NCBI RefSeq assembly: GCF_041435055.1
Contig: NZ_CP108002.1
Span: 5,146,001-5,210,000 of the forward strand
Length of the DNA stretch: 64,000 nucleotides
Direction of reading: 5' to 3'
DNA from: Streptomyces sp. NBC_00341
Lineage (GTDB): Bacteria; Actinomycetota; Actinomycetes; Streptomycetales; Streptomycetaceae
The notes below the pieces were generated by a model. It searched no databases, was not told the origin of the DNA, and saw only the letters and a list, made by a program, of their open reading frames with translations. A program made the position numbers and the translations under genes. Positions within the stretch are counted from its first letter, which is position 1, and each line of letters starts with the position of its first letter. This document shows positions 34,695 to 43,473 of the stretch, piece after piece.

Positions 34695-36077
34695 ATGGCA
34701 GCCAGGCCTCTCGTCGCACGCCAGCCGAACGAACGGCTGCAGGCGCTCATTCAGGAAGCCGGATGCTCCAACGCGGGCCTGGCCCGCCGCGTCAACATGG
34801 TCGGGGCCGAACGCGGTCTCGACCTCCGCTACGACAAGACCTCGGTCGCCCGCTGGCTGCGTGGACAGCAGCCGCGCGGCAGGGCGCCGGGGATCATCGC
34901 CGAAGCACTCGGCCGCAAGCTCGGCCGTACCGTCACGATCGACGAGATCGGGATGGCCAACGGCAAGAACCTCGCCTCCGGTGTGGGCCTGCAGTTCGCC
35001 CCGACGGTGATCGGGGCGATCGAGCAGGTCTGCGAGCTGTGGCGCAGCGATGTCGGCCGCCGCGACTTCCTCACCGGTTCCGCGGTGGCCTCCTCCGCAC
35101 TGGTCGAGCCCAGTCGGGACTGGCTGATCAGCGGTGCGGACCCGCACGTCGCACGGGCGGCCGGGGCCCGGGTCGGCATGCCGGACGTGGAGGCGGTGCG
35201 GGCGATGACGGCCGCGCTGGTCGACCTCGACCACCGGTTCGGCAGCGGCCATGTGCGGCCGGTCCTGGTGCACTACCTCAACAGCGTGGTCTCCGGGCTG
35301 CTTTCGGGCGCGTACCGCGAATCGACCGGGCGGCAGCTGTTCGCGGCGGTCGCACGGCTCACCGAACTCGCCGGGTACATGGCGATCGACACGGGCCAGC
35401 CGGGCCTCGCCCAGCGCTACTACATCCAGGCGCTGCGCCTCGCGCAGGCGGCCGGTGACCGCGCCTACGGCGGCTACGTGCTGGCCGCGTCGATGAGCCA
35501 TCTCGCGGCCCAGCTCGGCAATCCGCGCGAGATCGCCCAACTGGCCAGGGCCGCGCAGGAGGGTGCGCGCGGACGGGTCACGCCGAGGGCGGAGGCGATG
35601 TTCTACGCCGCGGAGGCGCGCGGCCACGCCCTCCTCGGGGACGCCGGCACCTGCCGCTCCGTGGCGAGCCTGGCGCAGTCGGCCCTGGACCGCGCCGACC
35701 CGGACAGCGGTGACGATCCCGACTGGATCGCCCACTTCGACCACGCCTACCTGGCCGACGAACTGGCGCACTGTCACCGCGATCTCGGCCAGGCGGAGTC
35801 CGCCGCGCGCCGGGCGAAGGAGTCCCTGGACGGCCACCCGGAGTCCCGGGCCCGCCGCCGCGGCATCGGCCTGGCGCTGCTGGCCTCGGCCCAGGTGCAG
35901 CTGCGCGAGGTGGAGCAGGCCTGCCACACCGGGACACGGGCGATGGAGCTGCTCGGCTCGGTGCGCTCCAGCCGGGGCGCGGAGTATCTGGAGGACCTCC
36001 AGCAGCGGCTGGTGCCGTACGGGGACGAGCCCGCGGTACGGGAGTTCGGGGCCCGTCTGGAGCTCCAGGTGGCGTGA
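34695..36077 (+). CDS. XRE-type regulator with internal RRDFL motif, second paralogue
   Basis: A 460-residue protein built like the one at 6228-7631. N-terminal helix-turn-helix (about residues 12-75, with YDKTSVARWLRGQ), the motif GRRDFLTGS at 121-129, and a C-terminal helical domain with TPR-like pairs (for example QRYYIQALRLAQAAGDRAYGG is split over two helices). RRDFL falls at residues 122-126 in both proteins. Likely an NsdA-like developmental or antibiotic regulator; this one lies in conserved core and the other in an accessory block. GGGGGA precedes the ATG. No partner gene overlaps. Confidence 0.83.
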   Translation: MAARPLVARQPNERLQALIQEAGCSNAGLARRVNMVGAERGLDLRYDKTSVARWLRGQQPRGRAPGIIAEALGRKLGRTVTIDEIGMANGKNLASGVGLQFAPTVIGAIEQVCELWRSDVGRRDFLTGSAVASSALVEPSRDWLISGADPHVARAAGARVGMPDVEAVRAMTAALVDLDHRFGSGHVRPVLVHYLNSVVSGLLSGAYRESTGRQLFAAVARLTELAGYMAIDTGQPGLAQRYYIQALRLAQAAGDRAYGGYVLAASMSHLAAQLGNPREIAQLARAAQEGARGRVTPRAEAMFYAAEARGHALLGDAGTCRSVASLAQSALDRADPDSGDDPDWIAHFDHAYLADELAHCHRDLGQAESAARRAKESLDGHPESRARRRGIGLALLASAQVQLREVEQACHTGTRAMELLGSVRSSRGAEYLEDLQQRLVPYGDEPAVREFGARLELQVA

Positions 36078-36137
36078 GCGGAGGGTGCGGCCGGGGCCTG
36101 CTGCGGCGTCCGGATCGCGGGATCTGCCCGGCCGACC

Positions 36138-36156
36138 CCTTAACTGCGTCTTAAGG
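36138..36156. promoter_or_regulatory. AT-rich inverted repeat between regulator and membrane protein
   Basis: CCTTAA and TTAAGG arms around CTGCGTC. In this GC-rich context such an AT-rich palindrome is unusual and may mark a promoter operator for the gene at 36276. Confidence 0.35.
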
Positions 36157-36275
36157 CCGCTGAGTGTTACAGCCGCTGTGAAGGGGTGGTGAGTGAGCTC
36201 ACGCGCTTGGCGAACGGCGGCTGCCACCCGGTAGCGTGAGCCGACGATTCCATAGGTTCACACGTAGGAGTCCCG

Positions 36276-37790
36276 GTGACACAGAGCGGACAGGGCGACG
36301 AGCAGCAGCTCCCTGCTGTACGACCCGCGCACGAGGGTGTCGTGCTGCCCTCGGGTGGCGGCGAGCCCTGGACGCCGGGGGCGCCGGCGGACCAGTCGGC
36401 CCCGGCGGAAGGCCAGCCGTGGGGCCGGCCCTGGGGGCCGCAGGCACCGCACCAGGACGCCGCGTCGCAGCAGGGCCAGTACGGGCAGCAGGGCGGACAG
36501 CCCGCGTACGGGCAGCAGCACGGGCAGTACGACCAGGGGCAGCAGCAGGCTCCGGCGTACGGCCAGGGCCAGGGCCAGTACGGGCAGGGACAGCAGGACC
36601 ACGGCCAGCAGGGCCACCAGGGGCCGTCCTACGGCCAGCCGCAGCCGCCGCAGCATCCGCTGCCGCCCGCGCAGCCGCAGGGCCCGTACGCCCAGCCGCT
36701 GCCGCCCGAGGCCGTGCCCGGCATGGGCATGGGCGGGGACTCGGACGCCACGCAGTACATCGCGCCGGTGCCCTCGGGCCCCGGGCCGGGCGGGCTGCCG
36801 CCGGAGAACCCCGCGGAGTCGACCCAGTACCTGGGCCAGGGCCGGCCGCAGGGGTATCAGCAGCCCCCGCAGGGCGGCCAGGACGCCGACGCGACCCAGT
36901 ACATACCCCCGGTGCCCGGTGGAGCCCCGTACGGAATCAGGCCCGGCACACCCGGCGAGCGCCCGCCGCCCGCCGAGTTCGACAACCTCTTCCGCAGCGA
37001 CGAGCCCGCGGGCGCCACGCAGCAGATGCCCCGGTTCGACCCCGGCCAGCAGCCCCCGCAGTACCAGGGCGGCCCCCCGCAGCCCCAGCAGTCGTACCAG
37101 CAGCCGCCCCCGTACAACGGCCCGGAGGACGGGCCGGCGGGGGACGGGCGCGAGGAGCGGCGCAAGCGGCCCGCGCACGTCCCGCTGATCGCCGCGGTCG
37201 TCGTCGGCTGTGCGGTGATCGGGCTCGGCGCCGGTGCGCTGCTGAGCGGTGGCGACGACGACAAGGACAACAAGGAGCCGGTGGCCTCGGCGAGTTCACC
37301 CGCCGCCCAGCCGTCCAGCAAGGCCGCGCCCGACCCGGCGAAGCCGCAGGCGGAGGAGCTCGACAAGCTGCTCGCCGACAGCAACAACAGCAGGGCCGCC
37401 GTCATCAGCGCGGTCGAGAAGACCAAGACCTGCACCAACCTCGACAAGGCCGTGTCGGATCTCAAGGGCGCCGCGAAGCAGCGCCGCGACCTGGTCACCC
37501 GGCTCAAGGGTCTCTCGGTCGACAAGCTGCCGAACAACGGCGAGCTGACCGCCTCCCTCACCAAGGCCTGGCAGGCCTCCGCGTCCGCCGACGACCACTA
37601 CGCAGCCTGGGCCGCGCAGGCCAAGAGCAAGAAGGTCTGCAAGCACGGCAAGGCCCGTACGACCTCGCAGACGCAGGCCGCCAACGTGCAGAGCGGCGAG
37701 GCGAGCAAGGCCAAGCGCGAGGCGTCCAAGCTGTGGAACACCATCGCGAAGAAGTACGGCCTGACCGAGCGCGAGGCAACCGCGCTCTGA
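36276..37790 (+). CDS. Single-pass membrane protein with Gln/Pro/Gly-rich cytoplasmic region
   Basis: A 504-residue protein. Residues 1-300 are low-complexity Gln, Gly, Pro and Tyr repeats (YGQQ, QGQYGQGQ) that include three copies of an (A/S)TQYxxPV-like motif. A transmembrane helix at about 309-328 (VPLIAAVVVGCAVIGLGAGALL) is split here by position only; it follows RRKRPAHV, so the N-terminus is cytoplasmic. An extracellular, largely helical domain follows (about 355-504) with two cysteines (KTCTN and KKVCK). Function unknown. GTG start at 36276 after a GGAG site. Convergent with the lipoprotein gene. Confidence 0.78.
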   Translation: MTQSGQGDEQQLPAVRPAHEGVVLPSGGGEPWTPGAPADQSAPAEGQPWGRPWGPQAPHQDAASQQGQYGQQGGQPAYGQQHGQYDQGQQQAPAYGQGQGQYGQGQQDHGQQGHQGPSYGQPQPPQHPLPPAQPQGPYAQPLPPEAVPGMGMGGDSDATQYIAPVPSGPGPGGLPPENPAESTQYLGQGRPQGYQQPPQGGQDADATQYIPPVPGGAPYGIRPGTPGERPPPAEFDNLFRSDEPAGATQQMPRFDPGQQPPQYQGGPPQPQQSYQQPPPYNGPEDGPAGDGREERRKRPAHVPLIAAVVVGCAVIGLGAGALLSGGDDDKDNKEPVASASSPAAQPSSKAAPDPAKPQAEELDKLLADSNNSRAAVISAVEKTKTCTNLDKAVSDLKGAAKQRRDLVTRLKGLSVDKLPNNGELTASLTKAWQASASADDHYAAWAAQAKSKKVCKHGKARTTSQTQAANVQSGEASKAKREASKLWNTIAKKYGLTEREATAL

Positions 37791-37796
37791 GCCCGG

Positions 37797-37852
37797 CGGC
37801 TGAGCCGGACGGGCAGGCGGGCGGAAGCCACCGGGCCCGCCCGTCTCAGCCG
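37797..37852. terminator. Bidirectional hairpin between convergent genes
   Basis: CGGCTGAG at 37797-37804 pairs with CTCAGCCG at 37845-37852, with further GC-rich pairing inside. It serves both the membrane protein gene and the convergent lipoprotein gene, whose stop lies at the right arm. Confidence 0.65.
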
Positions 37853-39126
37853 GTCGCGCTCGCGTCCGACAGGGTCTTCGTCACGTCCACGAACCCCTTC
37901 TTGTCGGCGACCAGCTTGCCGTCGCGCACGACCTGGAACGTCACCTTGCTGTTGACGATGCGCGGATACGAGTCCGAGCCGATCATGTCCTCGTAGCGCC
38001 AGCGCAGTTGGGGGGTGAGGCCGCCGGTGTCGACCCGGATGCCCTTGTTCAGGGCCTTGGTGACCTTGCCCGCGGTGATCCCCGGCTCGTCCAGTGACTC
38101 GACGATCGACTTCAGGGCCGTGTAGGCGATCCAGGTGGTCTGCACGCCCGTGTCGTTCGGGTCGATCCGGTTGTCGCCGAAGGCGTGCTCGCGGATCACC
38201 TGGCGCATCCGGTTCCAGCGGGCGTCACCCGCGTCCGGGTACCAGCCGGTGACGTACGCGCCCTCGAACGGGCTGTCCCGGCCGCCCGTGCGGTCGATGA
38301 GCGGCTGGCCCACGCTGCCGAGCACCGAGGAGATGCTGACCGCCGCGGTCGCCGGTGCCAGCCGCCGGAAGGAGTCGAAGAACGTCTCCGTGCGGTCGCC
38401 CAGTACGGCCGTGACGCACCCGCCGGACGTGCCCGCCCCGGCGAGCGCCTGCCCGGCCGCGCTGTCGTAGGACGTGGCCGTCTCGGACGCCCGGATGTCG
38501 GCCGGTGCGGGACGGCGGGCCTCGGTGAGGCCGGTCCTGAGGAGCCACGACTGCCCGTCGCCGCCCAGCGTGTCCGGCCGCACCAGCGAGACCCGCTCGC
38601 AACCGCGGGCCAGCTGCTTGGCGTTGCCCGCCAGCAGCGCGAACTGGCCGCCGGTCACCGGGTAGGACATATAGCTGCGGAACTCCTCCTCCGAGGCGCC
38701 GTACCCGCCGATGTACGGAATCCCGGCCACCTCCAGCGGTGCCATGAACGCCCGCCCGTACCGGCTGTACGAGCCGACGACCGCGACGGCCTTCTCCTCG
38801 ACGGCCCGGCGGGCGCAGCGGCCCGCGCCGATCGAGGTGTCCTGCTCGTCGCAGGTGACGACGCGCAGCCTGTGGCCGTCGATCCCGCCGCTGCCGTTGA
38901 TCCAGCGCGCGTATGTCTGCGCCATGGCGGTCATGCCGGCCATGTCGGCGCTGTCCGGGCCCGAGGCGCCGCTCGGCGCCCAGGTGACGACGGTGACGGG
39001 CTCCCTGGAGTCCCCCGAGGCCCCAGGGAGCACACCGCAGCCGGTCATCAGCAAGGCCCCTGCCGCCACTGTGCCGATGAGCGGCCTGATAGGGCGGGGA
39101 AGGATGGGGCGCTGCCGTCCGGTCAT
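37846..39126 (-). CDS. Branched-chain-amino-acid-type substrate-binding lipoprotein
   Basis: A 426-residue extracellular lipoprotein with lipobox LLMTGC (Cys30) and a type 1 periplasmic-binding fold as found in Leu/Ile/Val-binding proteins (VVTWAPSGASG, YARWINGSGGIDG, VVGSYSRYG, DDTGVQTTWIAY-like segments). It would bind an amino acid or related ligand. No permease or ATPase of the HAAT type is nearby, so it may be an orphan receptor or serve a transporter elsewhere. The start at 39126 precedes a basic stretch and hydrophobic core. Confidence 0.85.
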   Translation of the reverse strand: MTGRQRPILPRPIRPLIGTVAAGALLMTGCGVLPGASGDSREPVTVVTWAPSGASGPDSADMAGMTAMAQTYARWINGSGGIDGHRLRVVTCDEQDTSIGAGRCARRAVEEKAVAVVGSYSRYGRAFMAPLEVAGIPYIGGYGASEEEFRSYMSYPVTGGQFALLAGNAKQLARGCERVSLVRPDTLGGDGQSWLLRTGLTEARRPAPADIRASETATSYDSAAGQALAGAGTSGGCVTAVLGDRTETFFDSFRRLAPATAAVSISSVLGSVGQPLIDRTGGRDSPFEGAYVTGWYPDAGDARWNRMRQVIREHAFGDNRIDPNDTGVQTTWIAYTALKSIVESLDEPGITAGKVTKALNKGIRVDTGGLTPQLRWRYEDMIGSDSYPRIVNSKVTFQVVRDGKLVADKKGFVDVTKTLSDASATG

Positions 39127-39249
39127 GGGCCCTGACCCTTCCCGGCCCCGGGTAACGCCGCAGTGTGGTCCGTTCAACGCTCGGTGACATCCGGGTGAAT
39201 TGCAGGGGGCCGCGCAGGAGGCCGGAAAGGGAACGTACGATCGACAGCT

Positions 39250-39747
39250 GTGCAGCAAGGTTCCGAGAACACTTCCCGTCGCGGCCGTCGCTCCTCCACC
39301 ATGGGCGGCATGCCGCTCAACGACATTCCGTGGTGGCGCTGGCGCAGCAACGTGCGCTCGGCGCTGCACATGCTCTCCGACCCCGTCTTCCACCACGAGT
39401 GCTGGCTGGCCGGCCGGGAGGGATACGGCGACGTCACCGACGCCGTGTACCGCCTGGTCGAGGACACCTGGCTCGACAACTGGTCCGCCGAGAAATACGT
39501 CGGCACGGTCTTCCGGGACTCCGGCGAGGCCGCCCTCGTGGACGTCGCCGTCCTGCGGGTGCTGCGCATCATGCACCAGGTCGGCGCCGACGCCCCGGTC
39601 TCCGCCTACCTGGAGCACCACGGCTGGCCCGAGGCCGTCCGGGCCGCCCGCGAGGCCCATGTGCTGCTCGCCTCGAACGACGGCGAGGACCCGGACGTAC
39701 CGCCGCGCTCGCTGGACGTGCTCCGCATCATGACCAGAACGGCCTGA
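39250..39747 (+). CDS. Conserved hypothetical protein
   Basis: A 165-residue soluble protein that I do not recognise by name. The core is DIPWWRWRSNVRSALHML, FHHECWLAGREGYGDVTDAVYRLVEDTWLD (two helices, split), and a C-terminal helical part VAVLRVLRIMHQVGADAP. It is rich in Trp and His in the first half. GTG at 39250, ATG 39301 and ATG 39310 are possible starts. It lies 28 bases before purU on the same strand, so cotranscription is likely. Confidence 0.7.
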   Translation: MQQGSENTSRRGRRSSTMGGMPLNDIPWWRWRSNVRSALHMLSDPVFHHECWLAGREGYGDVTDAVYRLVEDTWLDNWSAEKYVGTVFRDSGEAALVDVAVLRVLRIMHQVGADAPVSAYLEHHGWPEAVRAAREAHVLLASNDGEDPDVPPRSLDVLRIMTRTA

Positions 39748-39775
39748 GATCCGGGCGGTGTGGCACCCTACGGGG

Positions 39776-40654
39776 ATGACCGCGCCGCAGCCCGCTGACA
39801 CCGCCCCCGAGCAGTACGTCCTCACGCTCTCGTGCCCCGACAAAAAGGGCATCGTGCACGCCGTGTCGAGCTATCTCTTCATGACCGGCTGCAACATCGA
39901 GGACAGCCAGCAGTTCGGGGACCACGACACGGGTCTGTTCTTCATGCGGGTCCACTTCTCCGCGGACAGCCCGGTGACCGCGGAGAAGCTGCGGGCGAGC
40001 TTCGCCGCGATCGGTGACTCCTTCCGGATGGAGTGGCAGATCCACCGCTCCTCCGACCGGATGCGGATCGTGCTCATGGTCAGCAAGTTCGGCCACTGCC
40101 TGAACGACCTGCTGTTCCGCTCCCGGACCGGGGCACTGCCGGTCGAGATCGCGGCGGTCGTCTCCAACCACACGGACTTCGCCGAGCTCGTCGCCTCGTA
40201 CGACGTCCCCTTCCGGCACATCCCCGTGACCAGGGACAACAAGGCGGAGGCCGAGGCGCGGCTGCTGGAGCTGGTCCGCGAGGAGGACGTGGAGCTGGTC
40301 GTACTGGCCCGCTACATGCAGGTCCTCTCCGACGACCTCTGCAAGCAGCTGAGCGGCCGGATCATCAACATCCACCACTCCTTCCTGCCGAGCTTCAAGG
40401 GCGCCAAGCCGTACCACCAGGCGCACGCCCGCGGCGTGAAGCTGATCGGCGCCACCGCGCACTACGTGACGGCCGACCTCGACGAGGGGCCGATCATCGA
40501 GCAGGAGGTCGAGCGGGTGAGCCACGGCGTCACGCCGGACCAGCTCGTCGCCATCGGACGCGATGTGGAGTGCCGGGCCCTGGCGCGCGCGGTGAAGTGG
40601 CACGCGGAGCGGCGCATCCTGCTCAACGGCCGCCGCACGGTGGTCTTCCCGTAG
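39776..40654 (+). CDS. purU: Formyltetrahydrofolate deformylase
   Basis: A 292-residue enzyme that hydrolyses 10-formyl-tetrahydrofolate to formate and tetrahydrofolate. An N-terminal ACT domain (about 15-95, starting YVLTLSCPDKKGIVHAVS) precedes the formyltransferase-fold domain with VSNHTDF, LARYMQVLS, NIHHSFLPSFKGAKPYHQA and AHYVTADLDEGPIIEQ, containing the catalytic Asn/His/Asp. The start at 39776 follows GGGG closely; the upstream gene is 28 bases away. Convergent with the anti-sigma gene. Confidence 0.96.
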   Translation: MTAPQPADTAPEQYVLTLSCPDKKGIVHAVSSYLFMTGCNIEDSQQFGDHDTGLFFMRVHFSADSPVTAEKLRASFAAIGDSFRMEWQIHRSSDRMRIVLMVSKFGHCLNDLLFRSRTGALPVEIAAVVSNHTDFAELVASYDVPFRHIPVTRDNKAEAEARLLELVREEDVELVVLARYMQVLSDDLCKQLSGRIINIHHSFLPSFKGAKPYHQAHARGVKLIGATAHYVTADLDEGPIIEQEVERVSHGVTPDQLVAIGRDVECRALARAVKWHAERRILLNGRRTVVFP

Positions 40655-40661
40655 CGCCGTT

Positions 40662-40676
40662 GCCCGTGCTTCGGGC
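40662..40676. terminator. Short hairpin between purU and convergent gene
   Basis: GCCCG-TGCTT-CGGGC within the 27-base gap of two convergent genes. Confidence 0.5.
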
Positions 40677-40681
40677 CGGGA

Positions 40682-42031
40682 TCACAGCCTGCTGAGCGAG
40701 GCCGCCGCGTAGAGCACGTCCTCGATCGCCTCGCGGTCACCGCGCTGACCGGCCGCCGTCTCCACGGGCGGCACGTGGCCCGCGAGCAGCTCGCAGAACT
40801 CGGTGCCGTCCAGCGCGACCTGCGCCACCGTGTGGTCGGGGGAGCCGACCGCCGCCGGTGAGTCCAGCGCGATGTACCAGTTGCCGCCGCCCAGGCCCTC
40901 GACCTCCAGATGGAGCGAGCGGCCCGGGGAACCGGCCGTCACCAGATCGCGGGCCGGACCGGCGAGACCGGCCCGTCGCCGCCCGGCCAGAGCGGCGGGC
41001 AGCATCCGGGCCGCCAGGTCGATCATCCGGTTGAGATGGGGCGCGGAGGGCGTCTCGTACGGGTAGTCCACCGCCCGCGCGATATCGCCGCCGTGCACCC
41101 AGCACTCGAACGCGCGGTCCACCAGGGCGTCCTGCAACGGCAGCGCGAAGTCGCCGTAGGAGACCGAGAGATCCGAGACGCCGCGGCCCGCGAAGGACAC
41201 CGTGCGGATGAGGGTGTGGCTCTGCTCGCGCCACGGCTCACGGACGGCACGGGTCGGCGGAAGTCGCGCCGCCGACCAGTACGCCTCGGTGCGCGCGGTC
41301 GGCGCGAGGACCGGTCCCGGACCCCGGCGCGGAACGCCTGGGGCACTGCCGGCCAGCGGATCGTCGAGGCCGAGAGCGGTGCTCACCAGCCCGTCGACGG
41401 TCAGGAGGTGGCCGATCACCCCGGCGACCGTCGTCTTGCGGTGGGCCATGCGCTCGCCCTCGAACCACTTCAGCCGCACCGGGGCGTGCCACTCGGAGGA
41501 GCCGATGTCACGCAGCAGCGCGTCGAGGCGGGCGGTCTCCGCGTCGTACGGTGCCGCCCAGTCGGGCACCGGGATCTGGGCCGGCCGGCGGCTCAGGCAG
41601 TTGTCCAGCACCCGGGTCCGGAGCAGCGGATCGAGGTCCAGGCTGCCGTCGGTGTGCAGCAGCCCGACCGCGTCGCGCAGCCGCAGCGCCTCGTCCGCGC
41701 AGGGCGCGCACTCCGTGAGGTGCTCCTCGACGGCCTCGGTCTCCGCGGTGGAGCAGGCGGACAGCGCCCACGCGCCGAGGAGCGCCTTCAGCACGCGGTG
41801 CGGGAGCACCAGGGCCGGCGGCGGGTTCGGCCGGGTGCCGGACCGGTCCGGTTCCGGCTGTGGGGGTACGGATTCCGGCTGGGGTACGGGTGGTGGTGGC
41901 GTCACGTGATCCATGTCGAAGTCGTCCGCCGCGGCCCGCGGGCCCGGTATCCGACGGGCGCCGCGCACCTCGTCGTCCCGTCCGCCGTGCTCGCGGCCGT
42001 CATGGGCGGGCCCTTCTCCGTCGTCGGTCAC
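40682..42031 (-). CDS. Zinc anti-sigma domain fused to maleylpyruvate-isomerase-like domain
   Basis: A 449-residue protein. An acidic/proline-rich N-terminus precedes a ZAS-type zinc motif H104-x3-C108-x2-C111 (EEHLTECAPCAD), then an MDMPI/DinB-like domain (about 160-300) with candidate metal ligands in VIGHLL and VHGGDIARAV, and a C-terminal MDMPI-associated domain (to 449). GTG start overlaps the sigma gene stop (GTGA at 42028-42031), so the two are coupled and this is probably its anti-sigma factor. The mycothiol-linked enzyme domain could sense thiol state or an electrophile. No membrane helix. Confidence 0.85.
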   Translation of the reverse strand: MTDDGEGPAHDGREHGGRDDEVRGARRIPGPRAAADDFDMDHVTPPPPVPQPESVPPQPEPDRSGTRPNPPPALVLPHRVLKALLGAWALSACSTAETEAVEEHLTECAPCADEALRLRDAVGLLHTDGSLDLDPLLRTRVLDNCLSRRPAQIPVPDWAAPYDAETARLDALLRDIGSSEWHAPVRLKWFEGERMAHRKTTVAGVIGHLLTVDGLVSTALGLDDPLAGSAPGVPRRGPGPVLAPTARTEAYWSAARLPPTRAVREPWREQSHTLIRTVSFAGRGVSDLSVSYGDFALPLQDALVDRAFECWVHGGDIARAVDYPYETPSAPHLNRMIDLAARMLPAALAGRRRAGLAGPARDLVTAGSPGRSLHLEVEGLGGGNWYIALDSPAAVGSPDHTVAQVALDGTEFCELLAGHVPPVETAAGQRGDREAIEDVLYAAASLSRL

Positions 42032-42624
42032 AGCCGCCGCCCGTATCCGGGCGGTGAGGTGTCCTCAAGGGGGCGCGTGTGGGCGGTGGAGAGCAGCTGG
42101 AGGCCGAGTCGGAGCCGGCGCCGGGCCTCGTCCTCCGTGACGCCGAGGTCGGCCGCGGTCTGCCGGTAGTCCCGGCGCTGTATGTACGCGAGCTCCAGCG
42201 CCGCCCGCAGCGGGGCGGGCATGGACGCGACGATGTAGTCGGCACGGGCCGCCGCGGTGGCCCGGCGCACCCGCTCCTCCAGCTCGGCCGGATCCGCGTG
42301 GGCCTCGCCGTCCTCCGCGTCCTCGCGGGCCGCCGCGTCGGCGGTGCTGCGGAGCCGGCGCACGGACTGGCGGTGGGTGAGCCGGGCGACCCAGGACCGC
42401 ATCGAGCCCTGCTTGGGGTCGTAGGCGTCGGGGTTCTCCCACACGTACCCGAAGACCTCCCTGGTCACCAGGTCCGCGGCGCTCTCGTCGTCGAGCATCC
42501 GGTGCGCCTGGCTGTGCACGAGCGCGGCGAACCGGTCGTAGAGCTCCCCGAGGGCCGCGGCCTCTCCGCGTGCCAGCCGCTGTTGCATCTTGCGGTCCCA
42601 GCGGGGTGGTGCGTTATTGGCCAT
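42028..42624 (-). CDS. ECF-type RNA polymerase sigma factor
   Basis: A 198-residue group 4 sigma factor. Region 2 contains ALGELYDRFAALVHSQAHRM and REVFGYVWENPDAY; the C-terminal region 4 has LRAALELAYIQRRDYRQTAADLGVTEDEARRRL (two helices, split). It is followed by its probable anti-sigma gene with overlapping stop/start. ATG at 42624 is preceded by GGGTCTC rather than a strong ribosome site. From memory this is the SCO4409 locus. The target promoters cannot be derived from the window; the 300-base upstream region may include an autoregulated promoter. Confidence 0.9.
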   Translation of the reverse strand: MANNAPPRWDRKMQQRLARGEAAALGELYDRFAALVHSQAHRMLDDESAADLVTREVFGYVWENPDAYDPKQGSMRSWVARLTHRQSVRRLRSTADAAAREDAEDGEAHADPAELEERVRRATAAARADYIVASMPAPLRAALELAYIQRRDYRQTAADLGVTEDEARRRLRLGLQLLSTAHTRPLEDTSPPGYGRRL

Positions 42625-42924
42625 GAGACCCCCAGCCCTGTGCCCGTGACTCTGTACCCCTCGTCACACCGAATGTAGTCGGCCGCCTTGATCATGCATG
42701 CCCTTTGCGGCAACTCCGCCCGCGCGAACGCCCTGGATGATAGGGAATGCGGCCCCCGTAGCGACGGAATCAGACCTGAAGTGATCATTTCTGCCTGAAA
42801 CCCTGCTGGGCCTTCATGGGGGAGGCGGTGTTTCATGGAGTGTGCCCCGGGGCAGCCGCGAGGAGGAACGCAAACTTCCGGATCGCGAATTCCCCGGAAT
42901 CCCCGGAACGAGAGGCCCAGTCGC
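42625..42924. other. Divergent spacer between sigma factor and STAS protein
   Basis: 300 bases with an AT-richer core at about 42690-42800 suitable for promoters of both genes. GGGGGAGG at 42818-42825 would serve an ATG at 42835 in frame with the STAS protein. No RNA structure or gene recognised. Confidence 0.5.
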
Positions 42925-43380
42925 GTGACAAAGCCATCCCCTCCTGGACACGGCCTTCCGGCTGCCACGAACCACGCGGCCTGGCTCGCCCCGGAACGTT
43001 CCCGCAAGCCACTGAGCGTGGCCGAAAGCGAACAGAGCGGCTGGACCGTGCTGCACATACGCGGTGAGCTGGATCTGGTCACCTCGCCCGCCGTCCGCCA
43101 GTCCGTCCACGACGCGGTGGCCGTCGGCCGCCACGACGTCGTGCTCGACCTCTCCGAGGTCTTCTTCTGCGACTCCAGCGGCGTCGGCGTGCTGATCGCC
43201 TCCCGCCGCCTGATGCGCTCCTGCGGGGGCCGGCTGCGGCTGATCCTGCCCGCCCGGGGCGCGGAGGACGGTTCCCACGTCAACCGGGTGCTCGCGGCGC
43301 TCGGCGTACGTCGGCTGTTCGAGGTCTACCCCGACTGGGACTCCGCCGTGGACGACGCGGCCCAGCCGCTCTCGGCCTGA
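42925..43380 (+). CDS. STAS-domain anti-sigma factor antagonist
   Basis: About 151 residues. The STAS core (about residues 35-140) has GWTVLHIRGELDLVTSP and the phosphorylation loop DLSEVFFCDSSGVGVLIAS, where the second serine of DSSG is the likely phospho-site. Such proteins release a sigma factor by binding an RsbW-like kinase. The GTG at 42925 is chosen by composition; ATG 42835 has the better ribosome site (GGGGGAGG) but would add 30 residues of non-coding-like codon use. An RsbW-like ATPase occurs at 50000-50569, but partnership is only a guess. Confidence 0.87.
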   Translation: MTKPSPPGHGLPAATNHAAWLAPERSRKPLSVAESEQSGWTVLHIRGELDLVTSPAVRQSVHDAVAVGRHDVVLDLSEVFFCDSSGVGVLIASRRLMRSCGGRLRLILPARGAEDGSHVNRVLAALGVRRLFEVYPDWDSAVDDAAQPLSA

Positions 43381-43473
43381 AACGGTCCGTCCGGCGCCCC
43401 CGCGGCATGGCCTGTCACACCCCTGACGGCGGTAAGTGACACGTGAACCCCGTGGGCGTCGTACGCTCCCCGC

